From Clostridia bacterium (GTDB lineage: Bacteria; Bacillota; Clostridia; Oscillospirales; Acutalibacteraceae), in contig JAFQCR010000010.1 of NCBI GenBank assembly GCA_017416345.1, forward strand, positions 1-46,666: a DNA stretch of 46,666 nt. Reading direction: 5' to 3'. The notes beneath the pieces were generated by a model that was given only the letters and a program-made list of their open reading frames with translations, did no database searches and was not told the origin of the DNA. Positions within the stretch are counted from its first letter, which is position 1, and each line of letters begins with the position of its first letter. The translations under genes were made by a program, and so were the position numbers. Positions 1 to 7,313 of the stretch are shown here, piece by piece.

Positions 1-1011
1 GTGACCAAGATCGAAAGCCGTGACGAGTACAAGGTCACCGTTTCGGGCAAGAAGATATACATCAACGGCGGCTCACATCAGGCCACCACCATTGCCGTTT
101 CGGAGCTTGCCAAAAAGCTCGGTAGTACAACAGCTCTGACCGATGCCGACAGCTTTGAGGGATCGTATTCGGCAACCGTTGCTTCTTATGACACGAGCAC
201 CTACTACACTCCGAAATTCTGGGATGATTTTGATGATATTACGGGGGAAAATGTCAACGCCAACGGCCTTGACACCAATAAGTGGAAGCTGACCACCGAG
301 GGTTCAACCGGTAAAAACGGTTATAAAGCCACCCGTTCAACCGACCCTTCAAGGGTTTTTGTTGCCGACGGCTTGTTCCAGATCCACCCCTATTTCGACT
401 ATGATACCAACACATACTACGGTGGCTTCCTCCGTTCGCAGAATCAGATGGATTTCACCTATGGATATATTGAATATAGCGCAAGAATCCCTGATGGCCC
501 CGGTTTCTGGACGGCTTTGTGGCTCCGTTCCAGTGACCATTCAGGCTCTTCGCGTCCCGAAATCGATATAGCTGAATGCTTTGGCAACTCAAAGTCTTTT
601 GCTTTTAATCTTCACACCTGGCCGGGCGAGGAGGCCGAGCAGTATGGCGTTACCCACACCTCACTTGACGGCGGAAAATACCCCGATAAGAAAAAGACCT
701 GCCCCGACGGCAAGAGATTCAACGATGATTTCCACACCTTTGGAATGCTCTGGACTCCCGAGGTTGCATGGGCAACCTGCGATGGCGTGCCCTATTTCAA
801 ATACACGATGGGTGACAAGGAGACCGATTCCTGGTGCTTTGGCAAATTGATGAACATCTGCATTTCAATGGCGGTTGGCTTTGAAAGCTGTGAGGGTGAT
901 CCTCTGACCGCAAGTCAGGAGGTTTGGGAGAATAACGCAGTTTATCTTGTTGATTGGGTTTATGTTTATCAGCTTGATGATAATATTCAGAGAATGGTAT
1001 TCTATAAATAA
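1..1011 (+). CDS. GH16 family endo-beta-glucanase, 5' end missing
   Basis: This is the C-terminal 336 residues of a glycoside hydrolase family 16 protein, probably a secreted endo-beta-1,3(4)-glucanase. The catalytic motif is RPEIDIAECFGN, the ExDxxE form with nucleophile E187, D189 and acid/base E192, in the beta-bulge class of laminarinases and related enzymes. The catalytic domain spans about residues 70 to 336 and ends in the usual VDWVYVYQ strand. Residues 1 to 45 are the end of an N-terminal domain (KIESRDEYKVTVSGKK) shared with the complete paralogue at 5311..7068. By alignment with that paralogue about 246 residues, including a lipoprotein signal, lie beyond the window edge, so the GTG at base 1 is not a start. 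The stop is TAA at 1009..1011. The substrate is inferred from the family. Confidence 0.93.
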   Translation: MTKIESRDEYKVTVSGKKIYINGGSHQATTIAVSELAKKLGSTTALTDADSFEGSYSATVASYDTSTYYTPKFWDDFDDITGENVNANGLDTNKWKLTTEGSTGKNGYKATRSTDPSRVFVADGLFQIHPYFDYDTNTYYGGFLRSQNQMDFTYGYIEYSARIPDGPGFWTALWLRSSDHSGSSRPEIDIAECFGNSKSFAFNLHTWPGEEAEQYGVTHTSLDGGKYPDKKKTCPDGKRFNDDFHTFGMLWTPEVAWATCDGVPYFKYTMGDKETDSWCFGKLMNICISMAVGFESCEGDPLTASQEVWENNAVYLVDWVYVYQLDDNIQRMVFYK

Positions 1012-1023
1012 GAGGCGCTTATT

Positions 1024-1098
1024 ATGGCTTCAACGGTAAACGGAATTGCTATCAACGTGTTTCACATTGTCAGAAAGCATTATAATTGGTGTCTTTAG
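1024..1098 (+). pseudogene. 24-codon remnant of a second GH16-type gene
   Basis: This short frame starts with ATG after a good Shine-Dalgarno GAGG (1012..1015) and ends at TAG. Its first 21 residues align without gaps to the first 21 of the GH16 protein at 4066..5280, with the same VRKH(Y/F)N ending and identities at M, N, I, F, V, R, K, H and N. Similarity stops abruptly after that. It also occupies the same place, directly after a GH16 gene, as the intact gene does in the other cluster. I read it as the 5' stump of a lost tandem GH16 gene. It could still be translated as a 24-residue peptide, but nothing suggests a function. Confidence 0.6.
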
Positions 1099-1108
1099 AC
1101 GTGGAAAT

Positions 1109-1142
1109 AAACCCCCGGTCGAACCGGGGGTTTTGCTTTTTT
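1109..1142 (+). terminator. Rho-independent terminator after the first GH16 gene
   Basis: The stem ACCCCCGGT (1111..1119) pairs with ACCGGGGGT (1123..1131) around a CGA loop, with flanking A:T pairs. TTTT and then TTTTTT follow, interrupted by GC. It ends the GH16 transcript and insulates it from the regulator operon downstream. Confidence 0.9.
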
Positions 1143-1171
1143 GCTGTTGCGAAAAAAATTTGAAAATACTC

Positions 1172-1200
1172 TTGACAAACTGTTCTACATATTGTAGAAT
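1172..1200 (+). promoter_or_regulatory. Sigma-A promoter of the blaI-blaR1-type operon
   Basis: TTGACA (1172..1177), a 17-base spacer and TAGAAT (1195..1200) make a near-consensus promoter. The spacer and -10 box lie inside the first dyad operator, so repressor binding would block RNA polymerase directly. Confidence 0.88.
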
Positions 1201-1224
1201 ACAATTGTACTACACGATGTAGAA
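1183..1224 (+). promoter_or_regulatory. Two BlaI/MecI-type dyad operators
   Basis: The first dyad, TTCTACA-TAT-TGTAGAA (1183..1199), is perfect. The second, TACTACA-CGA-TGTAGAA (1208..1224), differs at one pair. Their centres are 25 bases apart, on the -10 region and just after the expected start of transcription. The TACA...TGTA core is the one known for BlaI/MecI operators. The site lies immediately before a BlaI-family gene, so autorepression is the natural reading. Confidence 0.88.
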
Positions 1225-1245
1225 TAAATTTCGGGAGGAAAATAT

Positions 1246-1611
1246 ATGAGTGAGATGCAGATGGGCGCTATCGAGACCCGCTTTGCCGAGATCATCTGGC
1301 AAAATGAGCCGTTGCCGTCGGCCGAGCTGGCACGGCTTGCCGAAAAGGAGCTTCAATGGAAGAAGACCACATCATATACCGTTTTAAAACGCCTTTGCGA
1401 CAAGGGGATTTTCCAAAATGTTAAAGGCACCGTGACCTCGCTTATTTCCCGTGAGGAATTTTTCTCAATGCAGAGCGAAAAGTTTGTCGACGAAACGTTT
1501 TCGGGCTCGTTGCCGGCGTTTCTGGCGGCCTTCACGGCACGCAAAAGCCTCACCCCCGAGGAGGTAAAGGAGCTTCGGAAAATGGTGGCCGAATATGAGG
1601 AGGACGAGTAA
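1246..1611 (+). CDS. BlaI/MecI/CopY family transcriptional repressor
   Basis: A 121-residue winged-helix repressor of the usual length for the family. Residues 1 to 75 hold the DNA-binding fold (FAEIIWQNEPLPSAELA, then TTSYTVLKRLCDKGIF). Residues 80 to 121 form the helical dimerisation tail, where family members are cleaved on induction. The ATG follows GGGAGG (1233..1238) at 7 bases. Its stop TAA overlaps the ATG of the sensor gene (TAATG), so the two are translationally coupled. Two TACA/TGTA dyads sit on its promoter, indicating autoregulation. No beta-lactamase or penicillin-binding protein gene is in the window. The inducing signal and any targets beyond its own operon are unknown; the flanking GH16 genes are only neighbours. 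Confidence 0.93.
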   Translation: MSEMQMGAIETRFAEIIWQNEPLPSAELARLAEKELQWKKTTSYTVLKRLCDKGIFQNVKGTVTSLISREEFFSMQSEKFVDETFSGSLPAFLAAFTARKSLTPEEVKELRKMVAEYEEDE

Positions 1612-4010
1612 TGGAGGCTGTTTTTCTCAAAGTCCTTAATATGAGCATTACCGCAGGCTGGCTTGCTTTGGCGGTCATTTTGGTGCGGTTTGTATTCAAA
1701 AAAGCACCCAAGGCGTTGACGGTAGCTTTGTGGGGCTTGGTTGGTCTGCGGCTTTTGGTGCCGTGGTCGTTTGAAAGCATTTTCAGCCTCATCCCCAGCG
1801 CCGAAACCGTGCCGCAAAGCATCACAACGACCGACACGCCGCAGATAAACAGCGGAGTTGACATCTTCAATTCGACGGTCAATCCCGTCATCTCGGACGG
1901 TCTTGCGCCTAACCCCGGCGACTCGGTCAATCCGATGCAGGTGGTCGTTTTTGTGGCAACTGTCGTGTGGCTTGTGGGCGTTGCCGCAATGCTTATCTAC
2001 ACCGCCATAAGCTTTCTGAAGATCCGCCGCAGGGTAGGGGAGGCGGTTCATTTTAAAGACAACGTCTACCTCTGCGACCGTGTGGACACCCCGTTTATTT
2101 TAGGGGTCATCCGACCTAAAATATACCTGCCGAGCAGTATAAGTAAGGCCGATACAGAGTATGTTTTAGCACACGAAACGGCACATCTCAAAAGGCACGA
2201 CCACCTTATAAAGCCGCTGTCGTTTTTACTGCTTTCGGTCTACTGGTTCAATCCGCTTTTGTGGGTGGCATACGTGCTTTTGTGCCGTGATATCGAGCTT
2301 GCCTGCGACGAAAAGGTCATAAAGCAGATGGGGCTTGACGTCAAAAAGCCGTACTCCACGGCGCTGATAAACTGCAGTATAAAAAGGCGAAGCATTGCAG
2401 CCTGCCCGCTGGCCTTCGGTGAGGTCGGAGTTAAGTCGAGAATAAAGGCGGTGCTAAACTACAAGCGACCTGCCTTTTGGGTCATCGTCACTTGTGTTCT
2501 TCTGTCCTGCGTACTTGGTGTCTGCTTTTTGACCGATCCCAAGACGGTCAGATTGAAAAGCATCGAGCATCTGAACCTTGACCGCACAATAGAAAACACG
2601 GTCAACGTGTACGTCGGCCGTGGGGGCACGTATTCTCCTGCTTTGAGTACGTATTTGCCGGCACCGGAGACAGATACCTCGATCTTAAGCAAGATCGCCG
2701 ACCTCAAGGTGTCGGCTAAGCCGGTATCCCAAAGCCGAAGCGAGGACAGGGACGCCCAAAATGTTATTGTCCTGCAAAGAAAGTCCGATATAAAGAGCAT
2801 TTCATCAAGGATCGAGGGCTTTTATATCTGCTTCAGCTCCGAGTTTTCAGAGGTCTGGATAAACGACGGCGTCAAGCCGACCTTCAGCTATAAGGTCTTT
2901 GACCCCGAAAAGGCACAAAAGCTGTTTATGGACATCAAAACCGTTGAGGATGAACGGTTTGATAAGCTTTCCGCTTTACGTGAAAAATTCCCCGAATATT
3001 TTGACCTGCCGACCGACAAGGGGCTTGAGGTATACATCTGGCAGATGTCAAGCTCCAACTACCAATGCGGACTTATGGCAGGCACCAATTTTAATAAGAC
3101 CGATGAGCAAAAGCAGGGCTTAAAGCCTGCCACCATTCAGGAAATGCGGCTGATACTTTCGACCTATTCGCTGCCGACCAACGATATGTTCCTTATCGCT
3201 TACAAACACCCGCTGTCGAGCTACAGCTACGAAATAAACGACGAATATTACGTTGAACTGCACGAAATCTTCTGGCACGATGACACGCTTTCGAGCTTCG
3301 GCGGTGCCGACGACCCTGAAAGCATCACCAAGATCAGCACGGCGGTCTACGGCTTTCTGTCGTCTCCCGACCCCGTGCGACCCACCTTGCGCTTGACATC
3401 GGGACTGCAGATATTCAATTTCAGCTGGTCGGGCTACAGCAGCTATATTGCAGTGGGAAATTACAAGCTGCAGGACGGAAGGCTGACGCTTTCGACCTCC
3501 GACGGACTTAACACCTACGTTTTTGAAGCGGTGGGCGACCGATATAAGTTTTTGGCAAACGAATCGTCACCCATTCCGAAATACAAATACAGCCAAAACG
3601 GTGCCGAGCAAAGCCCCGTACCCGACGGTGCAATGTTTGAGCCGATCGTTGGCGAATCGACGGGATTCGAGTTTCCTTGCTACGATTCGATAGATTTTGA
3701 TGTTGACGGGGATGGGTTAAAGGAAAAATGCACCCTTACCCCCGGGCCGACATCCGGAGTTTACACCGTTATGTTAAGGGCGGTTTCGGCCAAAAGTGAA
3801 TATTCCCGCATCTTTATGCCGGGTAACTTCAGCGACGATATTACGTTTGCGGTCGTGGGCGGAAAGCTGACGGTGCATTGCATAGAGCCCAATGGAAACA
3901 GTCCGATAATGTACGAGGTCTCGGTCAAGGACGGCCGCCTGCATTTGATCTTCGACAACGGTCAGCAGGTGGTGCCCTATTGGGGCGATCCGTACTACCC
4001 TACAGAATAA
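1611..4010 (+). CDS. BlaR1/MecR1-type M56 sensor metalloprotease
   Basis: A 799-residue membrane protein. The zinc protease motif is HETAH at residues 188 to 192 within LAHETAHLKRHDHL, with a downstream ACDEKV segment, as in peptidase family M56. Membrane segments lie near residues 14-29, 36-52, 110-135, 205-225 and 289-308. The remaining roughly 490 residues are extracellular. I see no penicillin-binding SxxK-type sensor domain as in classical BlaR1. Instead the region 320-690 is uncharacterised, with a beta-rich part around 600-680, and DVDGDG at 697-702 resembles a calcium-binding loop. By family knowledge it senses a cell-wall or extracellular ligand and triggers cleavage of the partner repressor. 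Calcium binding and the ligand are inference. The gene is coupled to the repressor by TAATG and ends at a terminator. Confidence 0.9.
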   Translation: MEAVFLKVLNMSITAGWLALAVILVRFVFKKAPKALTVALWGLVGLRLLVPWSFESIFSLIPSAETVPQSITTTDTPQINSGVDIFNSTVNPVISDGLAPNPGDSVNPMQVVVFVATVVWLVGVAAMLIYTAISFLKIRRRVGEAVHFKDNVYLCDRVDTPFILGVIRPKIYLPSSISKADTEYVLAHETAHLKRHDHLIKPLSFLLLSVYWFNPLLWVAYVLLCRDIELACDEKVIKQMGLDVKKPYSTALINCSIKRRSIAACPLAFGEVGVKSRIKAVLNYKRPAFWVIVTCVLLSCVLGVCFLTDPKTVRLKSIEHLNLDRTIENTVNVYVGRGGTYSPALSTYLPAPETDTSILSKIADLKVSAKPVSQSRSEDRDAQNVIVLQRKSDIKSISSRIEGFYICFSSEFSEVWINDGVKPTFSYKVFDPEKAQKLFMDIKTVEDERFDKLSALREKFPEYFDLPTDKGLEVYIWQMSSSNYQCGLMAGTNFNKTDEQKQGLKPATIQEMRLILSTYSLPTNDMFLIAYKHPLSSYSYEINDEYYVELHEIFWHDDTLSSFGGADDPESITKISTAVYGFLSSPDPVRPTLRLTSGLQIFNFSWSGYSSYIAVGNYKLQDGRLTLSTSDGLNTYVFEAVGDRYKFLANESSPIPKYKYSQNGAEQSPVPDGAMFEPIVGESTGFEFPCYDSIDFDVDGDGLKEKCTLTPGPTSGVYTVMLRAVSAKSEYSRIFMPGNFSDDITFAVVGGKLTVHCIEPNGNSPIMYEVSVKDGRLHLIFDNGQQVVPYWGDPYYPTE

Positions 4011-4013
4011 CAA

Positions 4014-4050
4014 AAAAGCTTCTCCGACTTTAATGTCGAAGAAGCTTTTT
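4014..4050. terminator. Bidirectional terminator between convergent genes
   Basis: The stem GCTTCTCCGAC pairs with GTCGAAGAAGC with one mismatch around the loop TTTAAT. An A-run lies on the left and a T-run on the right, so it works for both the sensor gene (plus) and the GH16 gene ending at 4066 (minus). Confidence 0.88.
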
Positions 4051-4065
4051 GTTTATACTTTGATC

Positions 4066-5280
4066 TTATTCCATAAACTCGATGACCTGCTGTCCGTCCT
4101 TTATCTGATACAGATAGCACCAGTCAACATAGTAGGAGCTGTTGTTTGCCCATTGCTCGGGGGTGTTGTTGATGGGGTCTCCCGACTTGTTGAAACCGAC
4201 CGCCTCGGAAATAACGATCCAGACCTTTTTGCCGAAGCATTCAAAGTCGGTCTCCTTGTCACCCATATTGTACTTGAAATAGGGCACACCGTCGCAGGTG
4301 AACCACGCAATGTCGTGCGTCCACAGAACACCGTAGGTGTGGAAATCCTCGCTGAAGCGCTTGTCGTCGGGGCACCAATGAAGTCGCTCAAAGTAATCCT
4401 GACGGTTGAGCTGGGTGTGGGTAATTCCGTATTGCTCGGCCTCCTCACCCGGCCAGGTGTGGAGGTTGGCATTGACGCCTGCGCCGTTGCCAAAGCACTC
4501 GTTTACGTCGATCTCGGGACGTACACGACCGCTTCGGTCGTTACAGCGAAGCCACAGCGAAGTCCAGTAACCCGGGCCGTCGGGTATCTTGGCGCTTATC
4601 TCAACAAAGCCGTAGGTGAACTTCATCCTGCCGTTGGACTCTAAAAAACCTCCGTAGTACACGTTGTTTTCCTTGTCGTGGTAGGGGTGCACCTGGAACA
4701 TCGAGTCCTTTACGTAAACACGGTTGGGGTCGGTGGTGCGGTCACAACGTGCGCCGTTGTGACCCTCAGAGCTCCATGCGGAGTGTCCGTCTCCGCCTCT
4801 TAAATTCCACTTTCTTGTGTCGATGCCGTTGGGGCTGACAAAGTCACCCTCAATATCGTCAAACTCGTCAAAGAAAACGGGCTTGTAATAGGTTTCATCA
4901 TCATAGTTTTTTGCGGTTTCGGCATAAGAGCCCACAAAGCTGTCGGCATCGGTGAGGTTCTCTTTTTCCTTTAAAATTCTTCTGAACTCGGAGACAGCCA
5001 TGGTAACGGCAGGCGAGCTTCCGCCGTTCAAGTATACCTTTTGGCCTTCAATACGGACCTCAAAGGCATCACGGTCATCAAATTTCTTAACGCCGTCACG
5101 TTCACAGTCACCCACGATTATCTCATACTCACGGGGTTTGTTGACGGTGTCCTCCAAAATACGCATTCCGCAGTTTTTGGCAACGGTCAGAACCGCATCA
5201 TAGGTCATATAAGACATATTGAAATGCTTTCTTACGAACGCAAACTGTCTTATACCTCTATCGTTTATAGAAAGTGGCAT
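4066..5280 (-). CDS. GH16 family glycoside hydrolase without signal peptide
   Basis: A 404-residue GH16 protein. Residues 1 to about 115 form one copy of an N-terminal domain (YEIIVGDCERDGV, then GQKVYLNGGSSPAVTMAVSEF), and the catalytic domain covers about 135 to 404. The motif RPEIDVNECFGN gives E256, D258 and E261, so the active site is complete. GYWTSLWLRC matches the conserved aromatic strand. Unlike its upstream partner it has no signal peptide or membrane segment, so it is either cytoplasmic or exported by another route. The start ATG has GAGGAGG about 7 bases upstream. It lies 30 bases after the GH16 lipoprotein gene, so the two should be co-transcribed. It may act on shorter glucans, but that is inference. 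Confidence 0.92.
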   Translation of the reverse strand: MPLSINDRGIRQFAFVRKHFNMSYMTYDAVLTVAKNCGMRILEDTVNKPREYEIIVGDCERDGVKKFDDRDAFEVRIEGQKVYLNGGSSPAVTMAVSEFRRILKEKENLTDADSFVGSYAETAKNYDDETYYKPVFFDEFDDIEGDFVSPNGIDTRKWNLRGGDGHSAWSSEGHNGARCDRTTDPNRVYVKDSMFQVHPYHDKENNVYYGGFLESNGRMKFTYGFVEISAKIPDGPGYWTSLWLRCNDRSGRVRPEIDVNECFGNGAGVNANLHTWPGEEAEQYGITHTQLNRQDYFERLHWCPDDKRFSEDFHTYGVLWTHDIAWFTCDGVPYFKYNMGDKETDFECFGKKVWIVISEAVGFNKSGDPINNTPEQWANNSSYYVDWCYLYQIKDGQQVIEFME

Positions 5281-5310
5281 TGTTATTCCTCCTCGAAGAA
5301 CGGTGACCGT

Positions 5311-7068
5311 TTACTGAAGTTCACCGTTGATGGTCATCACTTGGTTGCCATCGTCGATCTGATAAACGTATACCCAGTCAACGTAGTATCTTCCCTTGGT
5401 GTTCCAAACCTCTTCGCTCAAGGTCAAGGGATTACCGCTTTGGCTCTCAAATCCGACAGCCATCGAGATACAGATCCTCATAAGTCGGCTGAAGCACCAT
5501 TCATCGGTCGGCTTGTCACCCATTTTGTACTTGAAGTAGGGTACACCGTCACAGGTGGCATAAACGACCTCGGGTGTCCACAGCATTCCGTAGGTGTGGA
5601 AGGTGTCGTTAAAGCGGCCGTCGCCGGGGCAAACCTTCTTCTTTTCGGGGTATCTACCGCCGTCAAGCGAGGAGTGCTTAACATCTTCAGAGCCGGGGCC
5701 TTTACCGGGCCAGGTGTGCATATTAAAGGCAAAGGATTTCGAGTTTCCGAAGCACTCGGCAATATCGACCTCGGGACGGGAGGAGCCGGTATAGTCGTCG
5801 CAACGAAGCCAGAATGCCGTCCAGAAGCCTGCGCCGTCGGGTATCTTGGCGCTGTACTCAAGATAGCCGTAGGTAAAGCGCATCAGCTTGCCGGTCTCAA
5901 GGAAGCCGCCGTAGAATTCCATTTTATCGTGGTCGACGTAAGGGTAAATGTGGAACATACCGTCGGCAACAAAAATGTGCTCGGGGTCGGTGGCTCTCTT
6001 GGCCTTGTAGCCGCCGTGACCGGCCGTAGAGCTGGTGGTCAGCTTCCACTTGGTAGTATCAAGACCGTTGGCGTTGACGTGGTCACCCGTAATATCGTCA
6101 AAATCATCCCAGAATCTGGGGGTGTAATAGGTGGCGGTGTCGTAGGATGCAACGGTCTGGGAATAATAGCCCTCAAAGCTGTCGGCATCGGTCAGAGCAG
6201 ATGAGCTTCCCAGCTTTTTGGTAAGCTCCGAAACGGCAATGGTGGTAGCCTGGTGCGAGCCGCCGTTGATGTAGATCTTCTTGCCCGAAACGGTGACCTT
6301 ATATTCGTCACGGCTTTCGATCTTGGCTACGTTGGGTCGCTGACAGTCACCGACAATGATCTCATACTCGGCCTCATCGGTTTCGGTATCGTCAACGATC
6401 TTGGGCTTGAAGCCGGATTTCTGATAAAGGGTCTCGATCATCTTTTCGATCTCGGCATAGGTGAGGTAGGACGAGTTGAAATGCGGACGGACGATCGAGA
6501 ACTTGCCGATGGTCACTCCGTTGACGGTGACGTCGGAAAAGTCGCCTGCGGCAGTGTAAACATACTTGATACCTGCGCTTTGAGGAGCTGCAAGGAAGTT
6601 TTTGATAAAGTAGTTGACTGCCTCGTTAAAAGCATCGTCCGAGTTACCGTAAATAACGATCTTTTTGCCGATGGTGCAGACTATATAGTCGTCATAACGG
6701 CCGCCCTTGTTTTCCAAAAGCCAGTTTTTGGCCTGCTCTGTTTCGGGACGGTTGGTGTTGCCGAGCAGTATCTCGTAAGCATCGGTGCCGTCCTCGGCGT
6801 CGGTCGTATTTTTAATGGTGGCATGCAGGTCACGGTACTGCTTAAACAAAAGTGAAGCCGCCGCAGTTTCGGCATCGGTGCCTTTTTCGGGACGGATAAT
6901 GCGGTAGACCGCCATTCCGTTGGCAACGTAATTGACGGCCTCGGTCGAGAAAATGTCGCCCTTGTCGGCAGAGCCGCCCGAAGCGGTGCCGTCATTCGAG
7001 TCGCCGCCGCAACCGACAAACAGCGAAACGATCAAAGCAATGCAAAGAATGAATGAAAGTTTTTTCAA
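5311..7068 (-). CDS. GH16 family lipoprotein, endo-beta-glucanase, with duplicated N-terminal domain
   Basis: A 585-residue secreted lipoprotein. I choose the TTG at 7068 because AAAGGAG (7077..7083) sits 8 bases before it and the product then begins MKKLSFILCIALIVSLFVGC, a classic signal with a lipid-anchoring Cys; an ATG 21 bases upstream would place that ribosome site inside the gene. After a Gly/Ser/Asp linker come two related domains, about 35-165 (YEILLGNTNRP, then GKKIVIYGNS) and 170-285 (YEIIVGDCQRP, then GKKIYINGGS). These resemble domains preceding catalytic modules in other glycosidases. The GH16 domain covers about 305-585, with RPEVDIAECFGN giving E433, D435 and E438. It probably cleaves beta-1,3 or mixed-linkage glucans at the cell surface. 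It is transcribed divergently from the rhamnosidase gene. Confidence 0.92.
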   Translation of the reverse strand: MKKLSFILCIALIVSLFVGCGGDSNDGTASGGSADKGDIFSTEAVNYVANGMAVYRIIRPEKGTDAETAAASLLFKQYRDLHATIKNTTDAEDGTDAYEILLGNTNRPETEQAKNWLLENKGGRYDDYIVCTIGKKIVIYGNSDDAFNEAVNYFIKNFLAAPQSAGIKYVYTAAGDFSDVTVNGVTIGKFSIVRPHFNSSYLTYAEIEKMIETLYQKSGFKPKIVDDTETDEAEYEIIVGDCQRPNVAKIESRDEYKVTVSGKKIYINGGSHQATTIAVSELTKKLGSSSALTDADSFEGYYSQTVASYDTATYYTPRFWDDFDDITGDHVNANGLDTTKWKLTTSSTAGHGGYKAKRATDPEHIFVADGMFHIYPYVDHDKMEFYGGFLETGKLMRFTYGYLEYSAKIPDGAGFWTAFWLRCDDYTGSSRPEVDIAECFGNSKSFAFNMHTWPGKGPGSEDVKHSSLDGGRYPEKKKVCPGDGRFNDTFHTYGMLWTPEVVYATCDGVPYFKYKMGDKPTDEWCFSRLMRICISMAVGFESQSGNPLTLSEEVWNTKGRYYVDWVYVYQIDDGNQVMTINGELQ

Positions 7069-7076
7069 GATAATGT

Positions 7077-7083
7077 CTCCTTT
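7077..7083 (-). promoter_or_regulatory. Ribosome binding site that fixes the TTG start of the GH16 lipoprotein
   Basis: AAAGGAG on the minus strand lies 8 bases from TTG at 7068..7066. It overlaps codons 3 to 5 of the longer ATG-started frame, which argues against that longer start. Confidence 0.8.
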
Positions 7084-7117
7084 CGGCATGGTGAGTTTTT
7101 TACAACTTTACACATCC

Positions 7118-7146
7118 ATTATATACACAAAAAATCGCAAAGTAAA
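7118..7146 (-). promoter_or_regulatory. Promoter of the GH16 lipoprotein operon
   Basis: On the minus strand TTTACT (7146..7141) and TATAAT (7123..7118) are separated by 17 bases. The -10 is consensus and the -35 is weak, which fits an activated promoter. The leader to the TTG start is about 40 bases. Confidence 0.82.
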
Positions 7147-7175
7147 TGCACTATACGGTTATTTTTTGCACTGTA
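7147..7175 (-). promoter_or_regulatory. Direct repeats abutting the GH16 promoter, possible activator site
   Basis: On the minus strand TACAGTGCA (7175..7167) and TATAGTGCA (7155..7147) lie 20 bases apart, two helical turns, and the second ends exactly at the weak -35 box. This is the usual geometry of an activator bound next to the polymerase. No regulator gene for it is identified here. Confidence 0.5.
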
Positions 7176-7230
7176 TTGTCTTTTTTGCCTTTTTGCCGAC
7201 CGTTTGCGAAGGTCTTGATGAAACTGAAAC

Positions 7231-7257
7231 AGTCAACGCAACTTTAGTCTGTTGACT
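7231..7257 (+). promoter_or_regulatory. Inverted repeat over the rhamnosidase -35 box, possible operator
   Basis: AGTCAAC (7231..7237) and GTTGACT (7251..7257) are perfect inverted halves separated by 13 bases. The right half contains the -35 hexamer TTGACT. A dimeric regulator bound here would control the rhamnosidase promoter and perhaps the divergent GH16 promoter. Confidence 0.5.
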
Positions 7258-7280
7258 TATAACGGGTTTTGTGCTAAAAT
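7252..7280 (+). promoter_or_regulatory. Promoter of the alpha-L-rhamnosidase gene
   Basis: TTGACT (7252..7257), 17 bases, then TAAAAT (7275..7280). The start codon follows about 33 bases downstream of the -10. Confidence 0.82.
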
Positions 7281-7300
7281 CAAATAAAATCAACACCCTT

Positions 7301-7306
7301 GGAGGG
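7301..7306 (+). promoter_or_regulatory. Ribosome binding site that fixes the ATG start of the rhamnosidase
   Basis: GGAGGG lies 7 bases before ATG at 7314. A TTG at 7299 would begin at the ribosome site itself, so it is rejected as a start. Confidence 0.85.
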
Positions 7307-7313
7307 ATGTCAA

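Noticed and set aside
1246-4010. Beta-lactam resistance locus
   Set aside because: The repressor and sensor families fit, but there is no beta-lactamase or alternative penicillin-binding protein gene and no visible penicillin-binding sensor domain, so resistance cannot be claimed.
5041-6204. Long open frame of 387 codons on the plus strand across the two minus-strand GH16 genes
   Set aside because: It lies wholly antisense to two clearly real genes, has no ribosome site and no family resemblance. The GC-rich third codon position of the real genes keeps the opposite frame open.
7077-7089. ATG at 7089 as start of the GH16 lipoprotein
   Set aside because: It would place the strong AAAGGAG inside the gene and put hydrophilic residues before a textbook lipoprotein signal. 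The TTG at 7068 fits better.
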